A stretch of DNA of 64,000 bases from Lineus longissimus (taxonomy: Eukaryota > Nemertea > Pilidiophora > Heteronemertea > Lineidae), in NCBI RefSeq assembly GCF_910592395.1, contig NC_088316.1:5148001-5212000 (forward strand). The letters run 5' to 3'. The notes under the pieces were generated by a model, which was not told the DNA's origin, did no database searches, and saw nothing but the letters and a program-made list of their open reading frames with translations. Made by a program: the position numbers and the translations under genes. Below, one piece after another: positions 34,701 through 46,395 of the stretch. The stretch's first letter is position 1. Every line of letters begins with the position of its first letter.

Positions 34701-37700
34701 AGTAGAAAAACGCGTTATTCGTTATTTTTAGAACGCACAAGTCCTGGCCCGAAAGACCTCTCCCGCCACGTGATGATCGGAGTGCACGCCGAGATCCGAG
34801 TTCATGTCACCCTACTATTACGACGCAACGTCATTTGCACTATCGTCGCAGTGGCGGGGTAATCAGGCTTACTGGACTTTGCGCAACGAAACGAAACGAG
34901 CGAAATGGGGGAGCGACCATTATGTTTTGCCCCGGTACGTCAAGTTCGATACATGGTGTCAGTCACCAGTGAGTGATGACCCACATCCACCCAGGCAGCT
35001 GAGACACATGTCTTGTTGGACATGCCTACCGATTTTTACTAAATAAAAGCATATCTTCCCTTCACACTTTTCGGGGTTGAAAATGTACTCACGTAAATCA
35101 CCAAAATTACTTGCCAAATTCGCACATGACCTGTTATTTCTCAAAGCTTGGAAGCTCAAATGTCTGAATGTAATGTATGCGCGTAATGTATACTCTCAGC
35201 AAGCGAATAGTTTTGATCGTCGGTTTTTGATACGAATCATTTCCTGTATGGCCGTTACAAGCCGTTGTCTGAATATGATGTGAACCTGTTTACCGTTCAA
35301 TGCTGCTCCCTGTGACGCTGTACCCGCAAATGTTCAATGAACAAAATGCTGATAATGACTTACACGGCTTGTTCGCATCGTAAACATAGTGGTACCCGGG
35401 TTAACTGTCTTTGCGTTTGGCCTAATTTTACAACGATTACTCCCCATTTAACCACGATCTAGGATGGACAGGCTGTGTATTATGAATAGGAAAAGTCACC
35501 AAGGGTCCGTTGCGTAGAATACTTTTTTGGCGAAATATTGCGCAAAGTCCAGTAAGCCGGGTAATCAAGCGCCATCAGCGTTAGGTCGGAAAAATTTATA
35601 TCTACACCAAGTCGTGACGGGGTAGATCCATGGCTCCAGGAAGCACTTCACGAGTGTATCGTTCAACATGGAAAGGATCGACGCATTTAGAGCTAACTCG
35701 GGTCAAATCGGAGTCAACATAGGAAAAGCGTGATAATTCAGCCAGATTTTGAATTTTTCCTTTTTTGTGCAATTTGTTGATGGAAACTACTAATGTAGAA
35801 TAGAAGGTGACTGGGCAGCCGACAGCTGGGAAATATTGCCCTTAATAATACCAATGGATTTAAGTTTAGCTTAATATTCGAAGTAAAATTGTCATTCTAT
35901 TGGCGGAGGATACGTCATTTCTTCTCTAGGAATGAATTACAGACGTATATCAGCTTGAGAGGTCATCGACTACTGTCAAGGCGTCTCCGAGGTTAAGTTT
36001 ATAGTCCTTACATGCCTTACAATTGCCTCAGATGGCCTCGGCGACGGCACAGATGAGCAAGCCAATGAATGGGCCAATCGATCAAGCTGATGGAAGCTAT
36101 ACTGCTTTAATGCAACTGTACATGACTACTATTTGAAGAGAACTTCTTAACATCATGTTGAATTTATCAGTGATACTAACCTCCCATTCCGACGGACACC
36201 TGTGGTCTCTCTCCACCTGAAAGATATGAACAAAACTCTCCATAACCAGGTTTATATGCAAAATGCCTCACAATCTTGATGCATTTCTACATACATTTTT
36301 AGGTTATGTATTGAAAATTAAATGTTTTTTTAATTTCTTGTGCACAATTATTCGGCATGCAATTCCGATCAGAATCCAAAATGTTGATGCCACTGCTAGC
36401 ATTATATTTGAAGTTCCCCGGAAAAAAGCTGATTTACTCAAAATGGCAAGTCGCCCATGGACAATGTTTATCAAACTTGTAACGCTGTGTCTTTAATTGA
36501 AACTAAAAAAGCACCCACTGGGATGACCAAGTAAGTTTGTAGTTTCGACGAAAAAGTTCTGTTTGAATACGCCACGGCAATTGATTTGCGTTTGTGGTTC
36601 GCCTGAAACGTTTGCCCAATGTCAACCGATTTGTGTCTGTCTGTGCGACTGCATACTTACCTCCAACAGATATGCCAACTCCATTGTCTAAAACAAGATT
36701 AAAATGTGTTAATAGTCGCAAGTTTTCGACTCGCAGCTTATAAGAAGTTCGTCTCCTCTTTCTGCACTCTGAGAAATAAAGTTTTTTTAGCTTTTCGAAA
36801 AGCTTAAATGTTTTTTTTCAGCAAAAACTTTTAATATTCACCATTCACCCCGTTTTGTAGAGGCTTTCCATAATCTCAAAAATAAGATGAAATAAAACTC
36901 TCTTATTTTTTGTGTAGAGTAGACACAGGTCATTTTAAGGATGTCAAGCCGATGTCACCTTTCTTCGTGTCGTGTAAACTGCAACATTGTCATAGATATA
37001 AACACCGAGTATGCATATTACATGTACAAATTATTGAATTTTGCAATGGGATGCCATAAGAGTGTTAGGAAATTACATTGCACTCTGACCTTGTCAAAAA
37101 TATCATGGACCTATTAATATGATGGCTCCCTTTCCAGATTAGATACATGTATTCTCACCCACCTGCACTTTGACCACCGAAATTCAGGTTACCATGTGGA
37201 CGATAACTGGCTAGGTCATCAAAGAACTCGTTGTTATTGCGGAGCCGGGGAACTTGCCGCTGGTACTGTTGTTGAGGTGCGGGAAACATTGCTCCACCTT
37301 AAATCATAAATGCACTTCATGTATCACACGTAATACACGTATTGCATCGTATTACTATTTTAAGTCTTGATCCTCACGACGTTTGAAAGTAACTCAAATT
37401 GAGCGGTGTTGTTCCCCATATTTCAGTCATTTATCGGTCCATGAAAGCTAGACGAAAAACCATGAGTTTTAAATAGGGGAATGGACGAAAGCGGGTCAAT
37501 TTGTCGTTCAGTGTTCCTTGCGCAATGGAGGTGTATTACAGAAACGGGAACACTTAAAAACCTTACACCGGCATTCCTTGCAGCAGCAGTAACGATTATT
37601 TGCTAGTATATTTTCCTAACCTCAAACCTTATGAATTAAGGAATTGATACCAAACTGGGGGAATTGGTTGTCTCGCCAAAACCGCGAGGGTGGAGCTACA

Positions 37701-38204
37701 ATGTGTACCAACACTGAGTTTCCGCCAACATTTTAGCTCCACCCAGGCGGTTTTGGTGAGACAATCAATACCGACAGTAAAGTACCAATTTCTTTTCTAA
37801 AACACCTCAAATTAGATTACGAATAATGTGGTTTTAAATGCTTTTTGACTGCTTCCATATTTTGCACCAGGCCAAGCGGTTATTGTTATGGCAACGCAGG
37901 TGCATAATGCAGTACACTGTGAACTGCGGTTCAGGTGCATAATGCAGTACACTATAAACTGCGGTTCAGGTGCATAATGCAGTACACTATAAACTGCGGT
38001 TCATTATGAATCTAGATTTTTAGAATAAATTAGAATCGACTTTTCATCAAGGTTTTCACAATGATCCACGTAGATGCTGAAAATCTTAGGCTGGCACTTA
38101 CCCGAGAAGGACCTGGCAAATTGGTTAAAAGGAAAAGCTTCTATGACCGTTGCGCAGGCGACGATTACCAGAAGGGAAAACGCTACAGAGTTGTCCATTT
38201 CCAC
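31718..38204 (-). CDS. Small secreted Gly-rich protein with alternative terminal exons
   Basis: Minus-strand exons: 38204-38102 (signal peptide, MEMDNSVAFSLLVIVACATV then IEAFPFNQFARSFS), 37297-37163 (MFPAPQQQYQRQVPRLRNNN, FFDDLASYRPHGNLNFGGQS), 36687-36661 (27 nt, DNGVGISVG), then one of two 71-nt last exons: T1 32492-32422 (VGGGVGADVEGEGKFYEVK, stop TAA) or T2 31788-31718 (VGGGVGADVVGEGKYYHVR, stop TAG). Donors are GTAAGT, GTGGGT and GTAAGT; acceptors TTTAAG, TTTTAG, TTTCAG and TTGCAG. Every junction is phase 1, so either ending gives 111 aa. A possible 5'UTR acceptor (TTTTTAG) sits about 11 nt before the ATG. No Cys after the leader, Gln/Asn-rich middle, Gly-rich end. No family recognised; secretion is the only supported property. 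Confidence 0.6.
32336..32341 (-). promoter_or_regulatory. Putative polyadenylation signal after terminal exon T1
   Basis: AATAAA on the minus strand (CCAAACTAATAAAGTC), 81 nt after the T1 stop. This makes T1 usable as a true last exon and T2 an alternative end. Confidence 0.5.
32422..32492 (-). other. Alternative terminal exon T1 (71 nt)
   Basis: Acceptor GAATTTCAG, phase-1 entry, 22 codons and TAA. Paralogous to T2. Both end in a small acidic/aromatic segment (GEGKFYEVK; GEGKYYHVR) after a VGGGVGADV block. Confidence 0.6.
32493..33660. other. Intronic AT-rich DNA of the second Gly-rich gene
   Basis: No further phase-1 exon with flanking splice sites was recognised here on the minus strand. 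Confidence 0.4.
33661..34391. mobile_element. Inverted-repeat element with internal GCGGAATCTGCGG-type direct repeats
   Basis: GGCGATGGCGATTTAGCGGA followed by TCCTGCAGATTCTGCGGAACCTGCGGAATCTGG is mirrored at 34330-34391. Each arm holds near-repeats of CTGCGGAA. No transposase. Confidence 0.8.
34586..35862 (+). repeat. ~570-bp interspersed repeat split by a transposon
   Basis: The left half is 34586-34865 and the right half 35559-35862. Joined across the insertion they restore the family order (GTGGCGGGGTAATCAAGCGCCATCAGCG as in 25554-25582). Confidence 0.85.
34866..35558. mobile_element. 693-bp DNA transposon with 21-bp TIRs and 9-bp target duplication
   Basis: GGCTTACTGGACTTTGCGCA(A) starts the element and its exact inverse ends it. 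The repeat GGGTAATCA flanks both sides (34857-34865 and 35559-35567), and uninterrupted family copies show a single GGGTAATCA. A 9-bp duplication is typical of Mutator-like elements (8 bp would be hAT; the ninth base may be chance). No transposase frame inside. Confidence 0.9.
36181..36217 (-). other. Candidate 37-nt exon or pseudo-exon in the second Gly-rich gene
   Basis: Minus strand: ATCTTTCAG, then GTGGAGAGAGACCACAGGTG and TCCGTCGGAATGGGAGG, then GTTAGT. In phase 1 it reads GERPQVSVGMG, close in style to the 27-nt exon, but its length of 37 leaves phase 2, so including it would shift the last exon out of frame. Confidence 0.3.
36661..36687 (-). other. 27-nt symmetric micro-exon of the second Gly-rich gene
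   Basis: Acceptor TTGTTTTAG, donor GTAAGT, phase 1-1, encodes DNGVGISVG. It parallels the 30-nt micro-exon of the gene at 1-3313. Confidence 0.6.
37640..37869. repeat. MITE-like inverted repeat, copy 2
   Basis: Matches 3378-3624 including flanking text to GCTTCCATATTTTGCACC. It lies inside intron 1 of the second Gly-rich gene. Confidence 0.7.
37897..38001. repeat. 35-bp tandem repeat, three copies
   Basis: CAGGTGCATAATGCAGTACA starts at 37897, 37932 and 37967. The unit contains the palindromic string GCATAATGC. It is about 100 bp from the donor of the signal-peptide exon. Confidence 0.9.
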
Positions 38205-40135
38205 CTATTCTAAAAATCTAAATTTAAAGTACATTATTATTTAACTAACAATTGGTCATATTGGTAGGTGTATCAATTTAACCTTGTTTTGAGCGTATGT
38301 GTGGACTCTATTTGTCATATGAGAATTCTATAAGGTATGTGTATTGTTTCATTCATCGCAAATTCGCCAAAAACGGGAAGCTTCTTCCGGTTTCTGAACA
38401 GCAGTGGCGAGTGTCACTTTCATGGAAGCGACCACCAAAGCAAACAAACACCGTTAGTCTTTAAAGTCTCAATGTGATCCTCTCGTTCTGTTAATGGTTA
38501 TACTGTAGAACCTCTATTAAGGACACCCTCGGGACTGACAAATGCTGTCCTCAATAGAGAGGTGTCCTGATTAGAGAAGTTAAATAGAATGGAACAACCA
38601 AATTGGGAACAAAACGAGCGTTCTAAATGGAGAGGTTGTCCTTAATAGAGAGGTGTCCACTAAGGGAGATTCTACTGTATATGATAGATGCTCTACACTC
38701 ACCGATCTAAAGACCGCTTCTGAACATGCAAGCCAAACCCCCTTACACATGTTACTTATAAGGCCATGTGTTTTTTATTTCTTGGTTTATGGGACGGACC
38801 GCCGACTTGCTATTTTGGGATTTCAGAAAAAAAATCGAAAATCGTTGATTTTTTAAAAAATTTCCGCCCGACCCTTCATTTTTAAATGAATAAATAAGAA
38901 ATAAAATAAAATAAAATCTTTTTTTCCATGTTGTTTTTATCCGCCGACGGATATGGATACGGATATTTTTTATCTTTAAATTGAATGCGCATAGTCGTCC
39001 AATGCCATTTAATATTGTTCAATCGGGATAAACAATGGGTGGGCGACACCAGTTCATCTCGTGGTTATGCCTTGCGCCTCTGAATCAATTTCATAGTAAG
39101 AGCTCAGAGGTACACAAGGATGTCACTTTATTATTATTGCAATTTCGTTTATTTTGATATTTCTTTGTCAATATAGACCTAGGCTGCTTGACAGCGATTT
39201 TGATCGACCACACCATAACCACTGATAGAAGCAGAGTGGTTAGGTCACAAGTGAGCAGTTCATTCCGAATGCCAACCACTGTTAATCAACTTACCACAAC
39301 CTTAAGACCGACATGTTTGAGTCAATCACTATCAGGGGACCTGGGCCTGTTTTATGCATATTACACTGGGGCGGTCATACCTAAAATTAATGAACCGGTC
39401 TCAGATTGGTGAGTCCAGAGTATATGGGTTAATATCGCCCTTAGAATACAAATGGTGCTATTTTATAACTGATATCCAAATGAAAAATTATCATTATTCA
39501 ATAAATTATATTCTTATTCAATATATCATATTCAGTTATTCATAGATGAAAGCGATCATAGCGACATGTGATGTCGTCGAACACCATACATGTACAGTAC
39601 ATTACATTATAATATAATGGCAACACACAGTCGTGAAAGGGAATTTGCAACAGAATGATTCATGAACCGAATCTGCATGCCAAACAGTACATTGCCCTGG
39701 AATTGAATGATGTTTTTTTTTGTAAAAGGGCCATTGGTATTAAGGGCAATATTATCCAGCTGTCAGCTGCTCAGTCAACCTTGTGCGTACTAAAATTAAC
39801 GAAGATCGCATTTTTCTACTATCTAAGAGTAAAAAGAAAGAAAAACACTTTTAGAAAAATAGTTTACTGATGAACTAGAAGAAGAACAAACATACTGCAA
39901 TAAAAAGCCGTCCATTCCTTTAAAAAAGGTCTAATGTTTGGCATCAAACCAACGAGTTAACACTATTTCTGCATTGGCTTAATATGCAAGGGGGGGGGGG
40001 TGGAGTCATCAGGTGCAAACGACCCCTTCCCTTACAATTGTGATACCGGGACATTCCTTTAATATTTGAAATCGCCCCTCCGTTCTGGCAACACCTAATA
40101 TAAGTTATGGTATACTTATAAAAAAGATGAGTAAT
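38205..40135. other. No gene seen; MITE and repeat fragments
   Basis: 38503-38677 is a complete TA-flanked TACAGTAGAACCTC-family MITE. 39723-39924 is an inverted, internally deleted copy of the ~570-bp repeat. A poly-G run lies near 39991. If the acceptor before the ATG at 38204 is real, the promoter and first non-coding exon of the Gly-rich gene should lie in the first part of this stretch, but I could not place them. Confidence 0.55.
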
Positions 40136-40377
40136 AGGGCTCAGGGTCAACTAGTTGTATCCGTATTTTTGTGAAAATTGATTTTATTATCTTGAATTAA
40201 TGCGTATTTAATGACCTTTAATAACAACTTTAAATCATACCAGTAGCTATGCCGGTTGATGTGTAATACCCAAAAACACTCCTCAAAAAACTGCATTTCC
40301 ATTGGTTTTTGAATCTTCAATGGTGTTTTTCTCAGAACTACCGAAATGTCAGATACAACTAGTTAACACTGAGCCCT
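40136..40377. mobile_element. ~240-bp MITE with AGGGCTCAG ends
   Basis: AGGGCTCAGGGTCAACTAGT at the left is mirrored by ACTAGTTAACACTGAGCCCT at the right (25 bp or more with one mismatch region). No coding. Confidence 0.85.
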
Positions 40378-43300
40378 GGGAGGTACGAGTTTAGCTGAAG
40401 TAATGAGTTCGTACTGAATAAAGCTAAAGCGTTTTCGGATCCCAAACTGCCAGCCCCATGTATACTAATAATCTATTCTTCTTTGTATTGTCAGCCACGC
40501 TAGAATCAGACATTATCTCTTTTTGAGTATATGCTGCTGCTGTTTCTGTGCCAATTATTTGTCAGAAAATAAGGCGAGAATTAAGCAAATGATAGACCTT
40601 GCCGATTCTCAAACAGCCGCTGCAGGTGGTGACTGTCGGTTAGTTTGACACTTTCATGTCCAAAAGGTATGCTAGGAGAGTACTACAACACCTGGAGAAT
40701 CAATTCCCCAAGTTGCCGAGAATCATATCAGGCCTTACAGTTTGCCGAGCGTGTCTGTGCTGGGAAAGGACAAAGTGTATTCAACAAAGTTAGAAAAAAC
40801 TGTGTTGTTGGGGTCTTTCAAAGAAATATTGTTGCGTTCATCTGGTAACAAGGTTCTTCAAGCATGATTTGCATCAAATATAAAGAAAAATGCACTGTTG
40901 ATTTGTAAACATACAGATCTAACAATCTTTCAAATAACAAAAACTTAAATAAAATAATCATCAAGGAAAAATGCAAATAAAAAGCCAGTTCGAAAAATCC
41001 AAACAAGATTCTAATAAGATTCTTATAGTTAGGTTCTCGTACATTACACGCACATGTACATTAGTTACGAAATTCCCGTTAGATTTTTAGCTATCTAACA
41101 ATAATTTTGTGACGAATGTACAAGTACATGTTCTTATACAGGGAACTGCATACGCCCTTGAATAAAATTCTTATCTTATCTGGATTTTCGAAGTGGAGTA
41201 GACGCTTACCTATTCCGACACGTGTAACTTCGACCCAAGTCGACCAGACAGTGGTTGCTTCGCCAGACAAGATAAATTAGATTCATCCAGCCAGATCGTG
41301 ATACAGCTGTTTCAATCATCTAAATATGTTAATTGAGTTGAACAGCCAAGTTGAATATCAGCACGGGTGGGCGTTTATTGTGTTGCATGTTATCAAAAAT
41401 ATTATAAGCGAGCCTTATATATTTTTGACATTGTATACATGTAGTACTAGTAAATATTCCTGCTCCGCACGATGTTGAGGCGAGCGGTACGAAATGGGGT
41501 GTTTCCATGCAGGGCTCAGGCTTATCAGTTGAAGGGTCATTGTCTGTGGAAAATGTTGTTGAGTTGAAATGTCTTAGGAAGTGATGCATGCCTATAGTTG
41601 GCTATGGGATTTCTTTTAAAAAGACTACATTATTGTGCATTCGTCTCGCGCTCCTTGGGTGTTTGCGATGTCGACATATACGTATATGTGTTGGGGACCT
41701 GGCTCTGGATCAGGCTATTGTTCACAAACGCACAATGTTGGACTGAGGAAAACCTGAGCTGTAGAACAACGGGACGAACAAAAGACCAAGTGGCCGATAA
41801 TAGATGTGCCCATCATCCGCCTGGGACCAACCGTGCATTGTAGAAAAAACACAAAGAGCCCACCCGCCGGGGGGCCAACCGTCTCTTCTATCCGCTGGGG
41901 GGGGGGGGGGGGCAACCGTCTATAACACTAGTCGGAAGGACAGTTGTGTGGGGGAGTTTGTTAGATCTAATAGAGTGGTTTCACGTGACGTCACCATCTG
42001 CCATGCTGGAGGGACAAAAGAAATCAAGCCCAAATAACCATGACAGCATTTGATTCACTTAAGTTTGCAAGACAAGTCATTGTTCTGCCCTCCAACACGG
42101 CTGACGGTGAAAACAAGCGTTGAGTATTTGCCGGGAGGCAGGTGGAGGGTTATTATGCGTCATGGATCAGGTTGGATTTTTGGACACCAAACAAAGGAAA
42201 AACCACATATACATGTACACGGTTTGCGAAAATAAATTTCGGCCATTTTGAAAAGGCTTTTTCACAGGCAGCGTATGTTTACCACGACATAAAAGTCATG
42301 TTTTAAATCCAAATCATCACCAAAATCATTCAAAATATCATGAATATTGGAAGAAATGGACTTCAAGTAAATTGCTTGAATTAGCTTGTATATTTTACTT
42401 TTATTCGAGAGTAAACATACGTTCCCTGTGAAAAGGGTCTTTTCAAAACGGCCGAAATTTGTTTTCACAGGTTGTCTGTTGTGGGGAGTAAAATAGTCGG
42501 ATGGAAGAAAACCCACGCTTTGTGCTGAAAATATGGATTCGACTCATAGCTGAAGTTCTTCTCAAGATGACCAATCTACTTTAGACTTCAAAAAATGAGC
42601 AAATTTCACCCAGCGGTTAATGAGGAGATAGAGCAAATTACGCCAAATACGCGTCTGGTACATCAGGTTTTATAAGAAGAACTATGCACCGGTACCCGTC
42701 CAGCTAAATTGTTAACAGTGTATTTTCACGTGACGATGTATAGTGAAAATTGGCTCGGTTACAGTGTTTTTGTAAACATGGCCTTTGGACCTTGAACATC
42801 GACCATTAATTGGCGCGTTGGTATCATTTAGCTGGTTGTTGCTTAAAGAGGTTGAATAGCGCCTCCAGAAGCAAGCAACAGCGCCACCCGTAGCAGAAAT
42901 AAGAACTGCTTAGTGACGTCATGGTTTCCATATACGGCATCTCATTTGCATATTTTTACAACCTTATTTACTACGAGTTATAAATATGCCAGTAGCACGT
43001 GGATCATGCCGGGCGGCGCTGTCAGGTGTTTCCACTATGGGTTACATAATCGGCTACAAAGAGGCCAGTGTTCTAGTAAATGAAGTTAACAATGATAGCG
43101 AAAGAATGTTAGTGTATGTTACGCAGTCAATAGCGATAGTAGTGAGTTGGAGAGAGGAGAAAATGGAAAATGGAAAGAATAGTAGTATGGATTTCGAGTC
43201 CCAAGAAGAAACTTTGCAAAGTTTTCATCAAACTGATAATCATATTCCTTCCTTCTCTGTCTCCAACAATTAAAAGTTGCTGCAGTCAACCTGATGCGTT

Positions 43301-44782
43301 TATCCGCGAGCGAATCGACGAGACAAGCATTTTTCAAGCATCCGAATGGTACCTTACAGATCCGCAAGGGGCGCGTTACCGAAAATGTTGCAAAAATCAA
43401 TAACGTGATCGTAAATATTGTCATATTTTTCAAAATGAGAGTATGTAAATGATACGCAGACGGTAAACCAATGAAAGGCCAGTATCTATTGAACCTTACA
43501 AGTGATTTGGGGGCCTTGAAACTCCTTATATTTATCAATGAAACCTTATTCCCGCCTAAGGTTTTGACCGGGCCGTTCAAAACTCCCCATTTTTTGGCGG
43601 GCCATTCCCTTTATTAATGGGCATTAGCAATATTAAACGTTAGCCTTATGACCAATGATACTATTTCTAATTGAATTCATAAAGGGAGATAACGTTTGAT
43701 AGCTAACGCTGGCGTCTGTCTCTAAAACCAGTTGAGCAACAGATGCTTGGCTACTACATGTCAGGTGGCAATGAGGTCTAAATCAGTTCGTCGGGTCGGT
43801 GGCTTGACTCGTGTGCGGTGATGTTTCGTTGCTGCTGATTCATTACTCCATGAGCAATAGGCGCAGACAAAAAGGCAGACAGACCTTTTAAGTTAGACAG
43901 ACAGGCGTTTCACAGACAGACAGACAGAAATACCTCATCAATTTATGGTAAATGATCATACGCATGCACGTTTATAACTGTTTTATGATCAACGCCCGTC
44001 GTCTACCCACAAGCGTTGAAGAAACAGCTGACAACGTAATATGGCTTTTTAACGGCCACGCAAAAGAGCCATTTCAAATATCTGCGACATGCCGTCATGA
44101 TCGAATGCGCAAGTGACAAGAATTGGCAGCGACGTGCTGAACCCATCGGTTACCGGTGTTATCTGCATATGCTGAAACTGATCCGAGGAATCTATATGAA
44201 TACGTCATTATGACTGCGCTCGAATAATTACCCCGATTTCGAAAAGTCCTACTACAATGTACATGGATTTGGGTGACCTGTAATCCTACATCGGCGTACA
44301 CTAACATGACTAAGCAAGGGCGAAAAAGTTTGTTGAAACAAAATTATCAAATCGTCAAGCACTTTTAGAAATCGAACTAGTCATTATTAGACGGGGAAAA
44401 AATAAGCATACTGAGGGAAACTTCGCCTGCCACCACGTCTGTTCGAAAAAAATGAGGTAAAGTGAACCGTTATCAAATTACTCTTGTACAAAAATCTGTT
44501 TCATTGTGTTTCATTATGCAGCATGACGTTTTTACAGTATCATTAGGGAATCGTCTACCATTTCAATGATGAATAAATGTCGTTCGGTTCATCAGGTCAT
44601 TACATGCCTATTATGGTCATAACAGGCCTATAATGCACCTTCTGTGAGCGCAGTGCAGACCTTTGTCATGATTATGAATTGTGCTCTCACACACATTGAT
44701 GATGTAATCCATATGTAACACACTTATAACTCCATGTGAGATAATCGTAGCCAAGCCGATTGATCAGTCACTAAAGTGGAAC
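40378..44782. other. No gene seen; dispersed repeats
   Basis: 40705-40905 is a diverged copy of 57360-57560. 42227-42470 is a MITE also present at 49350-49600. 43895-43930 is an (ACAG)n microsatellite. A poly-G run lies near 41899-41913. The 153-codon minus frame at 43119-43580 shows no domain or splice context. Confidence 0.5.
42227..42470. mobile_element. ~245-bp palindromic MITE, copy 1
   Basis: GAAAATAAATTTCGGCCATT at the left is mirrored by ACGGCCGAAATTTGTTTTCAC at the right, with an inner pair CTTTTTCACAGGCAGCGTATG and CATACGTTCCCTGTGAAAAG. The second copy is in acid ceramidase intron 1. Confidence 0.85.
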
Positions 44783-44905
44783 ATGCCGCCGAAGTTTCAT
44801 TGCTCTCAAGAGCAGGATGTGTTGCTGCTGAGAGAAGTTAGTTTGCAAGCAGCAACAATTCTTCGTCATCTTCCAAAACAAGCAGTGAGTCCATGTTGGT
44901 GTTGA
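44783..44905 (+). pseudogene. Myb/SANT-like N-terminal fragment (transposon-associated?)
   Basis: ATG then PPKFHCSQEQDVLLLREVSL, closing after 40 codons. The pattern of a basic start, then xQEQDVLLLREV, resembles the first helix of Myb/SANT-like proteins carried by Harbinger elements. The rest of the domain is absent. Weak identification. Confidence 0.3.
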
Positions 44906-45057
44906 CCAATACTGACTACACTCTAAAAGTGTCCAGCGCAACAACATGTTTAAAGTTGGTGAGGTAATTCATTGAATAGCCGTGTACAACAGGCCCTGGA
45001 ATGCCAGGATTCGATTGTCATTTAAACATTTTATCAGTCAGTTAAAAGGCCTAGTCA

Positions 45058-45182
45058 TTGGGTGATATGAATAATGACTAGCAAATGCTTTTATCTAAAA
45101 CTCCATGTACATTTACAATACATCTTTCTGTACAAAATTGAAGTAAAAGCATTTGCTAGACTTTATTCATATCAGCCCTTGT
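45058..45182. mobile_element. Small inverted-repeat element
   Basis: TGGGTGATATGAATAATGAC plus TAGCAAATGCTTTTA is mirrored by TAAAAGCATTTGCTAGAC and TTATTCATATCAGCCC. About 125 bp, no coding. Confidence 0.75.
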
Positions 45183-46395
45183 CTTTCCGACTCGGATCAG
45201 TGTCAGCCAAATGAACATTTTACGGAAATTTAATGTATGCCTCTTAACCCAACTTACGTTATTTCTTCACGATAAACGTGATGACGTCATTGTCGTTACC
45301 GTTGTCGTTTATCGAGTTCCTAACCACCCTACTGTCTACATTTGCCACCTTAAGATATTTGCGTACGTACGCAGCAGGGGTCATGGATGCATTCCGCGTC
45401 AATGGGGATGGGATCGCAAAATCGGGAATGTGTTCGCACGCAAAATTAGTACGTGCGTACATGACATACTAATAAATAAACCGGGCCGCAGGGGTTTTTT
45501 TTCACTGAAGAATGACAAACACATATCGGAATAATTTAGTTGCAGCTGCTATTGATCATGAGGCGGACCTTATACGGAATAAAAGATCATGTTTATAAAC
45601 TAAGTATAATGAATCCAACATACGAGTTGTCACAACAAATACTATATATGTTCATACCAAAGTTCAGCTCAGATCAACATGTTATGTTTCTAGTTTTTTT
45701 GATGCGTAGAGCCATGTACAATTTTAACGGCTCTGCATCTGAATATGTTTTATTTGATATCATTATTGCTTTGGTCGCAAATCAAATACTTGGACCACAG
45801 AAATAATATGCATCTACATTTGTATTAACACCGCCAACTGACATTTCTGGGGCATAAACCACGGTGGATAACCGTAGCGGTTTAGTAACCACTATGTACG
45901 GTTCAGCGAACTTCCGTTTTGCCATGATTTTCCAGGTAGCACATATTTTTACAATTTTCGACAAGTTCCTGTTGTTTAATCCGATTCTGCTTTTTATGCA
46001 GTCATCATCGGTCGTTGTAGTTTACATCAGTATGCCCATGCGGATGTAACTTCGAGAAACGGAGCTAATATTCACGTTGAAAGGTGAAAATTTTATGATG
46101 TTCAAAGACATCATTTTATGGCGAAGCCTCTCGAATTGACACCATTCGTGCAGGGCTATCTTGTACTGCAATGTCAATTACAGGACGAAGTTGCACGTAA
46201 TGTGCATTTCTCATTGCTGAGATAGCGCCGGCAAAATATCTTGACTTCATGAAAGTGTACGATGTTTAGCGATACTACTGTACCCTGATTTAGCAATAAG
46301 CACACTGAAAGTGTACGGGTTGTATGGTCCAACGATTAAAAATTATTCATCGTATTTCACTGGAAATATAAGTCACAGGCCTAATTCCCAATCTA
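45183..46395. other. No gene seen
   Basis: Several short open frames on both strands around 45211-45806, none with domain or splice support. Confidence 0.45.

Noticed and set aside
43119-43580. 153-codon minus-strand frame
   Set aside because: Composition is non-protein-like, with no domain, signal or splice context.
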